From positions 1 through 64,000 of the forward strand of contig WYBW01000052.1 in assembly GCA_011525685.1 (NCBI GenBank): 64,000 nucleotides of DNA, read 5' to 3'. The notes beneath the pieces are model-generated. The model was not told the DNA's origin, searched no databases, and saw only the letters and a list, made by a program, of their open reading frames with translations. Origin of the DNA: Verrucomicrobiia bacterium (GTDB taxonomy: Bacteria > Verrucomicrobiota > Verrucomicrobiia > Limisphaerales > JADLHS01). Both the position numbers and the translations under genes were made by a program. Shown here piece after piece: positions 1 to 7,803 of this stretch; position 1 is the first letter of the stretch; the number at the start of each line of letters is the position of its first letter.

Positions 1-113
1 GGCTGGTTCTCAACCAACTCCGCCGTGACACCCGCTGTCAGACTGGGATCAAAGGCAAACAACTCAACGCCAGTTGGGACCATGCCTACCTCCAATCCCT
101 CCTCGGCTTTTAA
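1..113 (+). CDS. C-terminal fragment of a probable DDE transposase (cut by window edge)
   Basis: Frame 3 is open from the left edge to a TAA at 111-113 and encodes about 36 residues ending in IKGKQLNASWDHAYLQSLL. A lysine-rich stretch followed by a W-D-x-x-Y-L-x-x-LL ending is how I remember many IS4/ISAs1-type transposases of Planctomycetes and Verrucomicrobia finishing, so I call it a transposase C-terminus. The catalytic DDE core would lie outside the window. A second frame (frame 1, ending at 120) is also open but has no recognisable signature. The call rests on a short tail and is tentative. No inverted repeat was found just downstream. Confidence 0.35.
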   Translation, partial: LVLNQLRRDTRCQTGIKGKQLNASWDHAYLQSLLGF

Positions 114-207
114 TGCGTAGGCCCTGAGGTCGGGGTAATTGCGCCTTGCCTAAAATCGAAGGTCGGTGGTATCTGTTTATCTGGAGACCGAACCAGTTGG
201 TTGCATT

Positions 208-999
208 ATGACGAACCACACCCATGGCCGTGTGAACCGCGCAGTCGGCTTCACCCTGATCGAATTGCTGGTGGTGATCGCGATCATTGCCATTCTGGCG
301 GCGATGCTGTTGCCGGCGTTGAGCAAATCCAAGACTAAGGCGCAGGGCATTTCTTGCATGAACAACCACCGCCAACTCATGTTCGCCTGGCGGATGTACG
401 CGGAGGACAGCAACGATCAACTCCTCTTCGCCTACGGCGGGTTGACGACCAATTCAATGACGCCTTATTGCTGGGTACAGGGAGACATGCGCAGCGAGCC
501 GACCAACACGCTGTATTTCGATGTCAGTCCGCTGACCCGGTTTGTGGGCCGCAACCATCAGATCTGGAAGTGCCCGGGCGATCAGAGCCGTCAGGTGCGC
601 AGCATGTCCATGAACAACCTGGTCGGCGGAAACGGCTTGAGCCCCGAGACGGAATACTACGGGCTTTGGACCAGCCCATATCAGTTGTTCCGCAAGTTGA
701 GCAGCATGAGGAGCCCGGCCATGACGTGGGTGATCACCGACGAGCGGCCCACGCTCATCAACGACGCCTTCTTTGTGGTGGACATGATCAATTTTGAAAA
801 CCCCCGGGCCATGCAGATCATTGATCATCCCGGCATCCAGCACAACAATGGCGCGGGATTCTCCTTCGCGGACGGCCATGCCGAACTCAAGCGGTGGCGG
901 GACGCTGCGTTCCTCACCCGCAATCCGACGGGCCGGGTGAACGCGCCCAGCAGCCAGGACCTCCTCTGGTTGATGCAGCGCACTTCGCAACGGAAATAA
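208..999 (+). CDS. Secreted prepilin with type II/IV cleavage-methylation leader (DUF1559-like)
   Basis: A 263-residue pseudopilin-like protein. The ATG at 208 gives a 14-residue leader ending in glycine, followed by [24 protein letters not shown]. That is the classic prepilin peptidase site with Phe at +1 (methylated) and Glu at +5. A GTG at 166 would add 14 unneeded residues. Near the C-terminus the segment [13 protein letters not shown] fits the H-X9-DG pattern of the abundant planctomycete/verrucomicrobial DUF1559-type prepilins. After the hydrophobic helix the protein is predicted to be a soluble periplasmic or surface domain. It lies 2.9 kb upstream of the pilus operon, with a LamG gene between. 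Its specific role (pilus subunit or minor pseudopilin of a secretion system) cannot be told from sequence. Confidence 0.85.
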   Translation: MTNHTHGRVNRAVGFTLIELLVVIAIIAILAAMLLPALSKSKTKAQGISCMNNHRQLMFAWRMYAEDSNDQLLFAYGGLTTNSMTPYCWVQGDMRSEPTNTLYFDVSPLTRFVGRNHQIWKCPGDQSRQVRSMSMNNLVGGNGLSPETEYYGLWTSPYQLFRKLSSMRSPAMTWVITDERPTLINDAFFVVDMINFENPRAMQIIDHPGIQHNNGAGFSFADGHAELKRWRDAAFLTRNPTGRVNAPSSQDLLWLMQRTSQRK

Positions 1000-1038
1000 C
1001 TGCTTTCGCGCAATCTCTCAGCACCAACTCAAACCCCA

Positions 1039-3591
1039 ATGACCATGAACTCATTCCGCAACGCCACGAAAGTTTGTTTGCTTGCCCTGGGCCTCGGCTG
1101 GACGGCCAGTCAGCTCCCGGCTCAACCCATCATCCACTTCCCCTTCAACGAAGGCTCCGGCCCTACGGTCACCGATATCGCCAGTGGATTGGTCGGCGTT
1201 ATGGGCACTCAACAGGACCCTGTGGCGGACGCGGTGGTGTTGTCCGATACGTCACCCTCGGGTCTTGTGGGCGACCGCTGCATTACGACCTCCGGCAACG
1301 GCTTTCTGGTGGCGGACGATTCCGCCACCAAAGCGCTGGCGATCACCAACGGCCCGATCACGGTTGAATGTTGGATCAACATCAACGGGGCCTTTGCGCG
1401 GCCAAACGAGGGCATCGTGGCCTATGGTGGGTCGTACAAAATGGGAATGCGCGGCGGCTGGCACGTGTTCACGTTGTTTGGCATCGCTGACATCACCAAC
1501 AGTGTGGGCATCATGCCCGCGGACCAGTGGATTCACCTGGCGGCGGCCTGGGAGCCGGGCGTGGGCGTGCATTTTTACTTCAACGGCATTTCCAACTTCA
1601 CCGCCCACACCAGCATGGCGGCCCGGCCGCCGTTGCATAACTACCTGAGCATCGCCTCCGAGGGGTTGGGCAACAACGTGGTGGCTTCGCTGGATCGCGT
1701 CCGCATCCATAATGCGCTGCTGACGGCGGGTGAATTGGACACGGACCCCGCCAATCCAAAACCCGTCACTGCCAATACCATCGTCAACTACGGTTTCAAC
1801 GAGGCTGCGTTCCCTTCGATGAATTCGCTCACACCGTCGCTGCCAACCATGCAATCTTCGACCTTCCTTCCCGCAGTGACCAGTCCGGTGTGGACCAACG
1901 ACACGCCGACGGGCCTGGCGGGCGACTATGCGCTCGCGTTCCTCACGGAACGGCCGCCGGTGTTTGAATCGGCTTTCGCTCCCGACACCGGCGGTGTGAT
2001 TGACCTGGACGCAAACGGCACGAACTACACGCTGCAAGCCTGGGTCAAACTGCCCACCGGTCCAATGGAAGAACGGCGGGTGATTTATTTCACAGGCGGC
2101 CCGGCGCCGCGCGCTTCCCTTTCGATCAATGCCAACCGCGCCTTGCACACCACGCTTTACGGCAATACGGACTTTGCCTCTTCGGTATTTGTGCCAAACG
2201 ATGGTCGCTGGCATCACGTGGCGGTGGTGATGGAGGACTTTTTGCGGATGCGCTTCTACCTGGACGGGATACTGCGCCAAACCATCAACCGAACGGCTAC
2301 TGGCGCGCTCGGTTCAACCGCCACCCCGGGAATCACCATCGGCAAAGAAAGCGAAACCCGTTACTTCCGTGGCTTGTTGGATCGCGTGATAATTCACAAT
2401 GTCGCTCTGACCAACTCCACAATCGACTATCCGGCGGTTCCGGGACTGGCCACGTTCAATTCTTTGTCGGCTCACCCCGCCAATGTGGCAACCAATCTTG
2501 GCGCCACTGTGGCCTTCACGGCCGCCCCGACTTCGGCCAGTCCCGCCACGTATCAGTGGCGCTATCGCACCAATCTGGCGGACCAGACAAGTATCGCGTT
2601 GCCGGGCGAAACCGGGCTCACTCTCACGTTGAACAACATCACCGCCGAACAACTGGGTTATTACTTCCTGGCCGTCACCAATGCCGTCGGCGCCTCGGAG
2701 TCCTACGCGGCCCGGTTGAGTCTGCCCATCAATCTCGATGCAAAACTGTTTGATTTTGAAGCGCCCACCTATGTCTCCGGATTGCTCAAAGACCAGGACG
2801 GTTGGTCCAATGACTTCAACGACAACGCCGTGCGCGTCCTTACCGACGCAGAAATCGCCTCCATTCTCGCCGCGACCGGTCGCATCCCGGGCCAGACTGT
2901 TCATGGGGGATCGCAGGCGCTGTTGATTACCGGTCCCGCATTGGCGACGACCAGCATCCGCCCCATCACCGGACTCGAAACCGAACAATTGGTAACTGTG
3001 GACGTTTGGGTACGTCCCTTGGCCGCTGGCAACACGGGCACAGTGACCAACAACGTGTTCCTTACCATTGAGAATGCCGCCGGCACGCGCGCGGCGGCGT
3101 TCCGGCTCGGGCCGGCCAGGAGCATAGATTACGGCACCGCGGTGGCTTCACCCGCCCCGTGGCAGGCGACGGGGCAACTCTGGGACGAAAACACCTGGTA
3201 TCGTTTCACCATGAGTCTCGACTATGCGGCTAGAACCTATGACTTCTCCATCAACGGCGTTCAGGTGAACACCAGCCCCATCCCGTTCTACACCGCCACC
3301 TCCGATAGTCTCAGGCAAATCCGCATCTTCCGCGGCGCGAATCAGGCCGGCATGATTGTTGACGATTTGAGCGTGCAGGCCTCAACAACGCCCTTGCGGA
3401 TCACGGACGTTTCCCGCTCGGGTTCCACCCTCACCATCAGTTGGGAGGGCGGAAAGCCGCCGTATCAATTGCAACGGCGCAACAATGTCGCCAGCGGCAT
3501 CTGGAACAACGTGGGTGAGCCGACCAACTCCTCGCAAACCACTGATACGATTGACGACACCATGATGTACTATCGGGTTGTGAGCAATTGA
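1039..3591 (+). CDS. Secreted LamG/concanavalin-like protein with Ig-like domain
   Basis: An 850-residue exported protein. Residues 1-30 form a Sec signal peptide (positive n-region, VCLLALGLGW core, cut near LPAQP). Two LamG/pentraxin-type jelly-roll domains follow: about 40-235, with the typical 'ITVECWININ' and 'LDRVRIHNALLTAGEL' edges, and about 285-460, with 'YTLQAWVKL' and 'LLDRVIIHNVALT'. An Ig-like segment follows at about 475-555 (YQWRY...LTLNNITAEQLGYYFLAVTNAVG), then a third jelly-roll-like region at about 570-780. The last ~60 residues carry the C-terminal module shared with other secreted proteins here, ending MYYRVVSN. LamG domains bind carbohydrate or protein ligands, so a surface or matrix binding role is likely. 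It starts 39 bases after the prepilin gene, so the two may be cotranscribed. Confidence 0.85.
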   Translation: MTMNSFRNATKVCLLALGLGWTASQLPAQPIIHFPFNEGSGPTVTDIASGLVGVMGTQQDPVADAVVLSDTSPSGLVGDRCITTSGNGFLVADDSATKALAITNGPITVECWININGAFARPNEGIVAYGGSYKMGMRGGWHVFTLFGIADITNSVGIMPADQWIHLAAAWEPGVGVHFYFNGISNFTAHTSMAARPPLHNYLSIASEGLGNNVVASLDRVRIHNALLTAGELDTDPANPKPVTANTIVNYGFNEAAFPSMNSLTPSLPTMQSSTFLPAVTSPVWTNDTPTGLAGDYALAFLTERPPVFESAFAPDTGGVIDLDANGTNYTLQAWVKLPTGPMEERRVIYFTGGPAPRASLSINANRALHTTLYGNTDFASSVFVPNDGRWHHVAVVMEDFLRMRFYLDGILRQTINRTATGALGSTATPGITIGKESETRYFRGLLDRVIIHNVALTNSTIDYPAVPGLATFNSLSAHPANVATNLGATVAFTAAPTSASPATYQWRYRTNLADQTSIALPGETGLTLTLNNITAEQLGYYFLAVTNAVGASESYAARLSLPINLDAKLFDFEAPTYVSGLLKDQDGWSNDFNDNAVRVLTDAEIASILAATGRIPGQTVHGGSQALLITGPALATTSIRPITGLETEQLVTVDVWVRPLAAGNTGTVTNNVFLTIENAAGTRAAAFRLGPARSIDYGTAVASPAPWQATGQLWDENTWYRFTMSLDYAARTYDFSINGVQVNTSPIPFYTATSDSLRQIRIFRGANQAGMIVDDLSVQASTTPLRITDVSRSGSTLTISWEGGKPPYQLQRRNNVASGIWNNVGEPTNSSQTTDTIDDTMMYYRVVSN

Positions 3592-3626
3592 CCGTGCCCG
3601 GGTACGAGTTTGGGACAAGCTGGCAA

Positions 3627-3655
3627 GCGAGGACCACCGCGCGGGTGGTCCTCGC
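3627..3655 (+). terminator. Strong hairpin, probable transcription terminator
   Basis: A perfect 12-bp stem (3627-3638 pairing with 3644-3655) around a 5-base GC loop, 35 bases after the stop of the LamG gene. It is followed by moderately T-rich sequence (GATTTTGTCAGGTTGTTTT) but not by an immediate U-tract. It separates the LamG gene from the pilus operon. Confidence 0.65.
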
Positions 3656-3772
3656 CGTCTCTGGCGATTTTGTCAGGTTGTTTTAGCCGCGTGACTCGCG
3701 ACGAGAGCGACCGGGCAGCCGTCGCTGGAGACGATGTGACGAAATTTACTCGTGAGTTTTTGGTTTTTCTAT

Positions 3773-3799
3773 TTGACCGGCAGGCTCGATTCCGATAAC
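3773..3799 (+). promoter_or_regulatory. Possible sigma-70 type promoter of the pilus operon
   Basis: TTGACC at 3773-3778 (5 of 6 to the -35 consensus) and GATAAC at 3794-3799 (4 of 6 to the -10 consensus), but with a short 15-bp spacer. It lies about 80 bases upstream of the pilM start and after the hairpin terminator, where a promoter is expected. Weak by itself. Confidence 0.28.
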
Positions 3800-3879
3800 C
3801 AGCGCGAACCAAATTCAGAAATCCCGCTTGTCGGGAACCCGCGGTCGGGGTAGTGAAAGATGCGCAGTGACGAAACCAA

Positions 3880-5787
3880 ATGCTGAATTCCAAGTCATTT
3901 CTGGCGGTTGATTTCGGGGCGGGCAGTTTGAAGCTGGCCGAGTTCGAGGGGGACGAAGCCGGCGGTTTGCGGTTGAAGCAATTTGCCATCAAATCTCTTG
4001 GCCTTGAGGGTTCGCAGGAAACCAAGCGGGAAGCGGTGATTCTCAAGGCCTTGCAGGAGGTCATTGCCGAGCGCGGCATCAAGTCCCGGGACGTCAACGT
4101 CTGCGCTCCCGGATTCCACGTCTTCTCCAAATTCGTCAAGCTGCCGCCGGTGGACGCCGGCAAAGTCACGCAAATCATCGAGTACGAGGCCAAGTCCAAC
4201 GTCCCGTTCCCGCTCGAGGAGGTTGTTTGGGATTACCAGATTCTGGGCACGAGTGCCGGGGGCGAAATGGAAGTCCTCCTCGTGGCCATCAAGTCCGACA
4301 TCGTCGAGGGTCTCTTTCGGGTGAACGAAAGCGCCGGCTTGCGGTTGCAACTGTGCGATGTGTCCCCCGCCGCGTTGTGCAACGCGTTTCGCTACAATTA
4401 CGGCGACCTCGAAGATTGCACGATGCTGTTGGATATCGGGGCCAAGACCAGCAACCTGTTGTTCTTCGAGAAGGGCAAGGTCTTCTCCCGCAGCATCAAT
4501 CTCGGCGCCAACTCGATTACCCAGGACTTCGCCAACGAAGCCAAACTCAAATTCGACGTCGCCGAGAAAATCAAGATCGAAGAAGGCTTTGTCAGTCTGG
4601 GTGGCGCCTATGAGGAACCCGAGAACCCGCATCAGGCCGCCATCAGCAAGATTGCGCGCCAGTTCATGACCCGCCTGCACATTCAGGTCAACCAGACCAT
4701 GCAGTTCTACCGCGGGCAGCAGGGCGGTGGCGCTCCGCAGCGCCTGTTCCTCTCCGGGGGCGCTTCGATCATGCCTTACACGGCGCAGTTCTTCGCCGAG
4801 AAGCTCAACGTCCCTGTCGAGTACTTCAATCCCTTCCGCAGCCTCCAGATTGATCCCGAGGTCAACCTCGAGGAACTCGCGCGCGGCGCGCACAGCCTGG
4901 GGGAAGTGGTCGGCTTGGGACTGCGCAATCTCGCCCACTGCCCGGTCGAGTTGAACCTCATGCCCGACAGCACGCTGCGCTGGCAGAGTTTCAATCAGAA
5001 GAAGCCTTACTTCCTCGCCACCTTCTGCAGTCTTGTGCTCATGGCCTTCGCCGTTGGCTTCCTGTTCGAGAAGCTGGCCGGCGTCAAGCAGGCCCAGTTG
5101 GCCGACCTGCAAACCAAGAGCGAACCGCTCAAGGCCAAGGAACAACAATTCAAGCGCGTCCACGGCGAACTCAAGAAAACGCAGCAAGAGCTTGAACAGC
5201 TCGGCACCTGGCTCGAGGAGCGCTACTACTGGGCTGATCTGCTCAAGGCCTTGCACGACTCACTCGTGCGCGCCGAGGATGTCACCAAACGGCGTCTGGG
5301 CACCGACACCGGAGTCTGGATTGAACAGCTTACCAGCACGGGACTCAGCCCGGCGCTCGCTGGCGGCGATCTGCTGGTGCCGGAGGCGCCCGCCGCGCCG
5401 GTGGTTCGTCGGCGCGGGGAAATGACGGAGAGCGAGCGCATGTTCATGGAGCGTTATGGCATCCATCCCGGCGGTGGACCAGTGGCGCCCGCGGCGCCGG
5501 CGCCCGCGGAAAGTGGCGTGACGGGCGCTGAGGGCGGAGCAACCGTTGCCGGCGAAGGTGAGGGAACCAACACGGTGGTTACGTTGCTCTGCCGCGCGGT
5601 GAACCTCTCGCACGTCACCGCCGATGCCAATATCACCATCGCCTACGCCTTGGAGAACGAAGTCAAAAGTCACCCGCTTTTCGATGGGGAGCATACCAAG
5701 CTTATTCACGGTCCCGACACCGACGAAGCCAGCGGGACTTTCACCTTCGGCGTGAATCTGGCCCTCAAACGCACGATCAAGCCATGA
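3880..5787 (+). CDS. pilM: PilM-like pilus assembly ATPase with PilN-like C-terminal extension (Amuc_1101 type)
   Basis: A 635-residue protein. Residues 1-350 are a PilM/FtsA-type actin-fold domain: FLAVDFGAGSLKLAEF (phosphate-1), VPFPLEEVVWDYQIL, MLLDIGAKTSNLLFF (phosphate-2) and LFLSGGASIMPYTAQFF (adenosine loop). Cytoplasmic PilM proteins are usually about 350 residues. Here the chain continues with one membrane helix (about 376-395), a coiled coil (about 396-450), a segment resembling periplasmic PilN/PilO-type domains, and a Pro/Ala/Gly-rich linker (about 500-560). This looks like a PilM-PilN fusion, matching the gene order of Akkermansia Amuc_1101. It anchors the inner-membrane platform of the pilus. 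The stop overlaps the next start (ATGA), so translation is coupled. A short motif, ESERMFMERYGIHPGGG, recurs in the next protein. Confidence 0.85.
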   Translation: MLNSKSFLAVDFGAGSLKLAEFEGDEAGGLRLKQFAIKSLGLEGSQETKREAVILKALQEVIAERGIKSRDVNVCAPGFHVFSKFVKLPPVDAGKVTQIIEYEAKSNVPFPLEEVVWDYQILGTSAGGEMEVLLVAIKSDIVEGLFRVNESAGLRLQLCDVSPAALCNAFRYNYGDLEDCTMLLDIGAKTSNLLFFEKGKVFSRSINLGANSITQDFANEAKLKFDVAEKIKIEEGFVSLGGAYEEPENPHQAAISKIARQFMTRLHIQVNQTMQFYRGQQGGGAPQRLFLSGGASIMPYTAQFFAEKLNVPVEYFNPFRSLQIDPEVNLEELARGAHSLGEVVGLGLRNLAHCPVELNLMPDSTLRWQSFNQKKPYFLATFCSLVLMAFAVGFLFEKLAGVKQAQLADLQTKSEPLKAKEQQFKRVHGELKKTQQELEQLGTWLEERYYWADLLKALHDSLVRAEDVTKRRLGTDTGVWIEQLTSTGLSPALAGGDLLVPEAPAAPVVRRRGEMTESERMFMERYGIHPGGGPVAPAAPAPAESGVTGAEGGATVAGEGEGTNTVVTLLCRAVNLSHVTADANITIAYALENEVKSHPLFDGEHTKLIHGPDTDEASGTFTFGVNLALKRTIKP

Positions 5788-6917
5788 ACTGGATCAAGCG
5801 CAATCTCTGGTTCGTGTGCGGCGGGGCTGTCGCCCTGCTCCTGATGCTCGGGGCGGGATACTACACTTGGACGCGATTGGATCGCAATGCCAAGGCGCGC
5901 GAGGAACTCAACGCGGCTTACGAGGAACTCAAGCGCCTGAACAACCTCAACCCTCATCCCGGCGACGGGAAGAAGGTGGACAACATCAAGCTGGCCCGGC
6001 AGCAACAGGCGGAACTGCGGGCGTTTCTGGAGAAAGCGGCGGGTCGCATCGAGCGTATCGCTCCCATTCCCGACCTGGGCACCAACCTGACGCGCGCGGA
6101 GTATGCCTCGGCGTTGCGGTTGACCGTGGCGCAATTGCAACGCGACGCGACGAACAACAGCGTCGTGCTGCCGCCCAACTACAGCTTCTCCTTCGAGGCG
6201 CAACGCCAGCGTGCCTTCGAGGTGGCCAACTTGACCGGGTTGGCAACGCAGTTGGGGGAAGTGAAGGCGATCTGCGACATTCTGAACCGGGCGAAGATCA
6301 ACTCGCTGTTGAGCATCCGCCGCGAGCGGGTGTCGCAGGAGGACAACGCGGGACCGCCGACCGACTACTTGAACGTGCCCAGCGAAACCAACGAACTGGC
6401 CGTGCTTACACCCTATGAGATTTCCTTTCAGTCCTTCGGCGCGGAACTCGCGGCGGTGATGGCGGGCTTTGCCAATTCGCCGCACGGGATCCTGGTCAGG
6501 AGCGTGAACGTGCGCCCGGCCGCCATCGGGCCGATACTCGATCCGAGCGGGTTCGCAGTGACGCCGCAACCCTTCACCCAGCCTTATTTCCAGCCTCAGC
6601 CCAGACCGGGTATGGACCCGCGACTGGCCCGGGGGCCCGGCGAGATGAGCGAGAGCGAGCAGTTCCGGCAGCGCTATGGAACGGGACCGGGCGGCGGCAG
6701 TTCGGCGGACGCCTTTCGGCAGCGGTACGGCACGGGTGGTGGAAAGGATTCATTGATGTCGCGCTACCAGCAACCTGTGGCTCCGCCCCCGGTGGCACCG
6801 GTAGCGGCGCCGCCGACGGGTGCGGCGCCCAGGGGCGGCTTGCAACCGATGCTCGACGAACGGCAACTCGATGTGACCATCGTGGTGCGAATTGTGAAAC
6901 TGTTGCCTCGGAATTGA
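5784..6917 (+). CDS. Amuc_1100-family pilus-like protein
   Basis: A 377-residue single-pass membrane protein with a short cytoplasmic N-terminus (MNWIKRN), a membrane helix at about 8-27, a coiled coil at about 30-85 (ELNAAYEELKRLNN...RQQQAELRAFLEKAAGRI), then a folded periplasmic region. It sits exactly where Amuc_1100 sits in Akkermansia, between the PilM-like and Amuc_1099-like genes, and has the same layout. Amuc_1100 is a PilO/GspM-like alignment-complex protein that is also known to interact with the host. Residues about 275-325 form a Gly/Pro/Arg-rich low-complexity insert with motifs ESEQFRQRYGTGPGGG and DAFRQRYGTGGG, like one in the preceding protein. Start ATG overlaps the pilM stop by four bases. 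Family assignment rests on synteny and architecture, since sequence identity across the family is low. Confidence 0.75.
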   Translation: MNWIKRNLWFVCGGAVALLLMLGAGYYTWTRLDRNAKAREELNAAYEELKRLNNLNPHPGDGKKVDNIKLARQQQAELRAFLEKAAGRIERIAPIPDLGTNLTRAEYASALRLTVAQLQRDATNNSVVLPPNYSFSFEAQRQRAFEVANLTGLATQLGEVKAICDILNRAKINSLLSIRRERVSQEDNAGPPTDYLNVPSETNELAVLTPYEISFQSFGAELAAVMAGFANSPHGILVRSVNVRPAAIGPILDPSGFAVTPQPFTQPYFQPQPRPGMDPRLARGPGEMSESEQFRQRYGTGPGGGSSADAFRQRYGTGGGKDSLMSRYQQPVAPPPVAPVAAPPTGAAPRGGLQPMLDERQLDVTIVVRIVKLLPRN

Positions 6918-6923
6918 TCCCGC

Positions 6924-7775
6924 ATGGAACTGCTCAAGAAACACTACGAAAAGATCATTCTAGGTGTGGTCTTGCTGGTCTTGGTGGTGACGGCGGCCTT
7001 CCTGCCCGTGATTATCTCCAAGGAAACCGATGAATTGCGTGCCATGGCGGATGCCGAATTCAGCCGCACTCCCAAGGAACTGCCGCCTTTGGAATTGGGG
7101 CCGCGCGAGGCGTTGCTGGCCCGCGTCCAGACACCGCTGGTCCTGGATTTCTCCGCCAATCACAAGGTCTTCAATCCGGTTCCTTGGAAGAAGCGGGCCA
7201 CCGACAACATTCCGATCAAGGTGCAGAAAGGCAACGTGGGCGTCGAGGCCGTCGTCGTGACCAAAATCACGCCGCTGCACCTGATCATCACGCTGGACTC
7301 GGTGGCGCCGTCCGATTCAGGGGTGCGTTACACGATTGGCGTGGAGCGCGAAGCGGCCACGACCGCGGCGTTGCGCCGCAAGCGCGCCTTCCTCGGCACG
7401 CCGAACGTGAAGAGTGACGGTGGCTTCACCATCGTGGATGTCCGGGGCGCGCCGGATAATCCGGAGTTGGTGTTGGAGCTGGCCGACACCGGAGAGCGCG
7501 CCGTGATCACTCGCGAGCAGCCGTTCCGTCGCGTGGATGGTTACATGGCCGACCTGAGATACCCCCCGGATAACCGATCGTGGCTCAACCAGCGAGTCAG
7601 TGCCGGCGGTGCTGGCATGGCGGCTGTCGGCGCCGGCGGCGCCGGCACACCGGCCATCACGATCGAGGGCGAGTCCTACATTGTCGTTGCCATCAACAAG
7701 GATGAGGTTGTATTGTCCGCCAGGTCGAACAACAAGAAAACGTCGCTCCTGATCAACCCTGCGGACCGGCCGTGA
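6924..7775 (+). CDS. Amuc_1099-family pilus-system protein
   Basis: A 283-residue protein starting six bases after the previous stop. MELLKKHYEKIILGVVLLVLVV marks a short basic N-terminus and one membrane helix (about 11-32). The rest is predicted periplasmic and ends in a small beta-rich domain (TPAITIEGESYIVVAINKDEVVLSARSNNKKTSLLI) that resembles the C-terminal HR/PilP-like modules linking the inner-membrane complex to the secretin. A Gly/Ala-rich linker (about 230-247) precedes that domain. In Akkermansia the equivalent gene is Amuc_1099, directly before the secretin, as here. The probable role is a PilP/GspC-like connector, which is inference from position and layout. Confidence 0.72.
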   Translation: MELLKKHYEKIILGVVLLVLVVTAAFLPVIISKETDELRAMADAEFSRTPKELPPLELGPREALLARVQTPLVLDFSANHKVFNPVPWKKRATDNIPIKVQKGNVGVEAVVVTKITPLHLIITLDSVAPSDSGVRYTIGVEREAATTAALRRKRAFLGTPNVKSDGGFTIVDVRGAPDNPELVLELADTGERAVITREQPFRRVDGYMADLRYPPDNRSWLNQRVSAGGAGMAAVGAGGAGTPAITIEGESYIVVAINKDEVVLSARSNNKKTSLLINPADRP

Positions 7776-7803
7776 TTTTTGGTATTCAAACAGAAGTGAA
7801 CCC

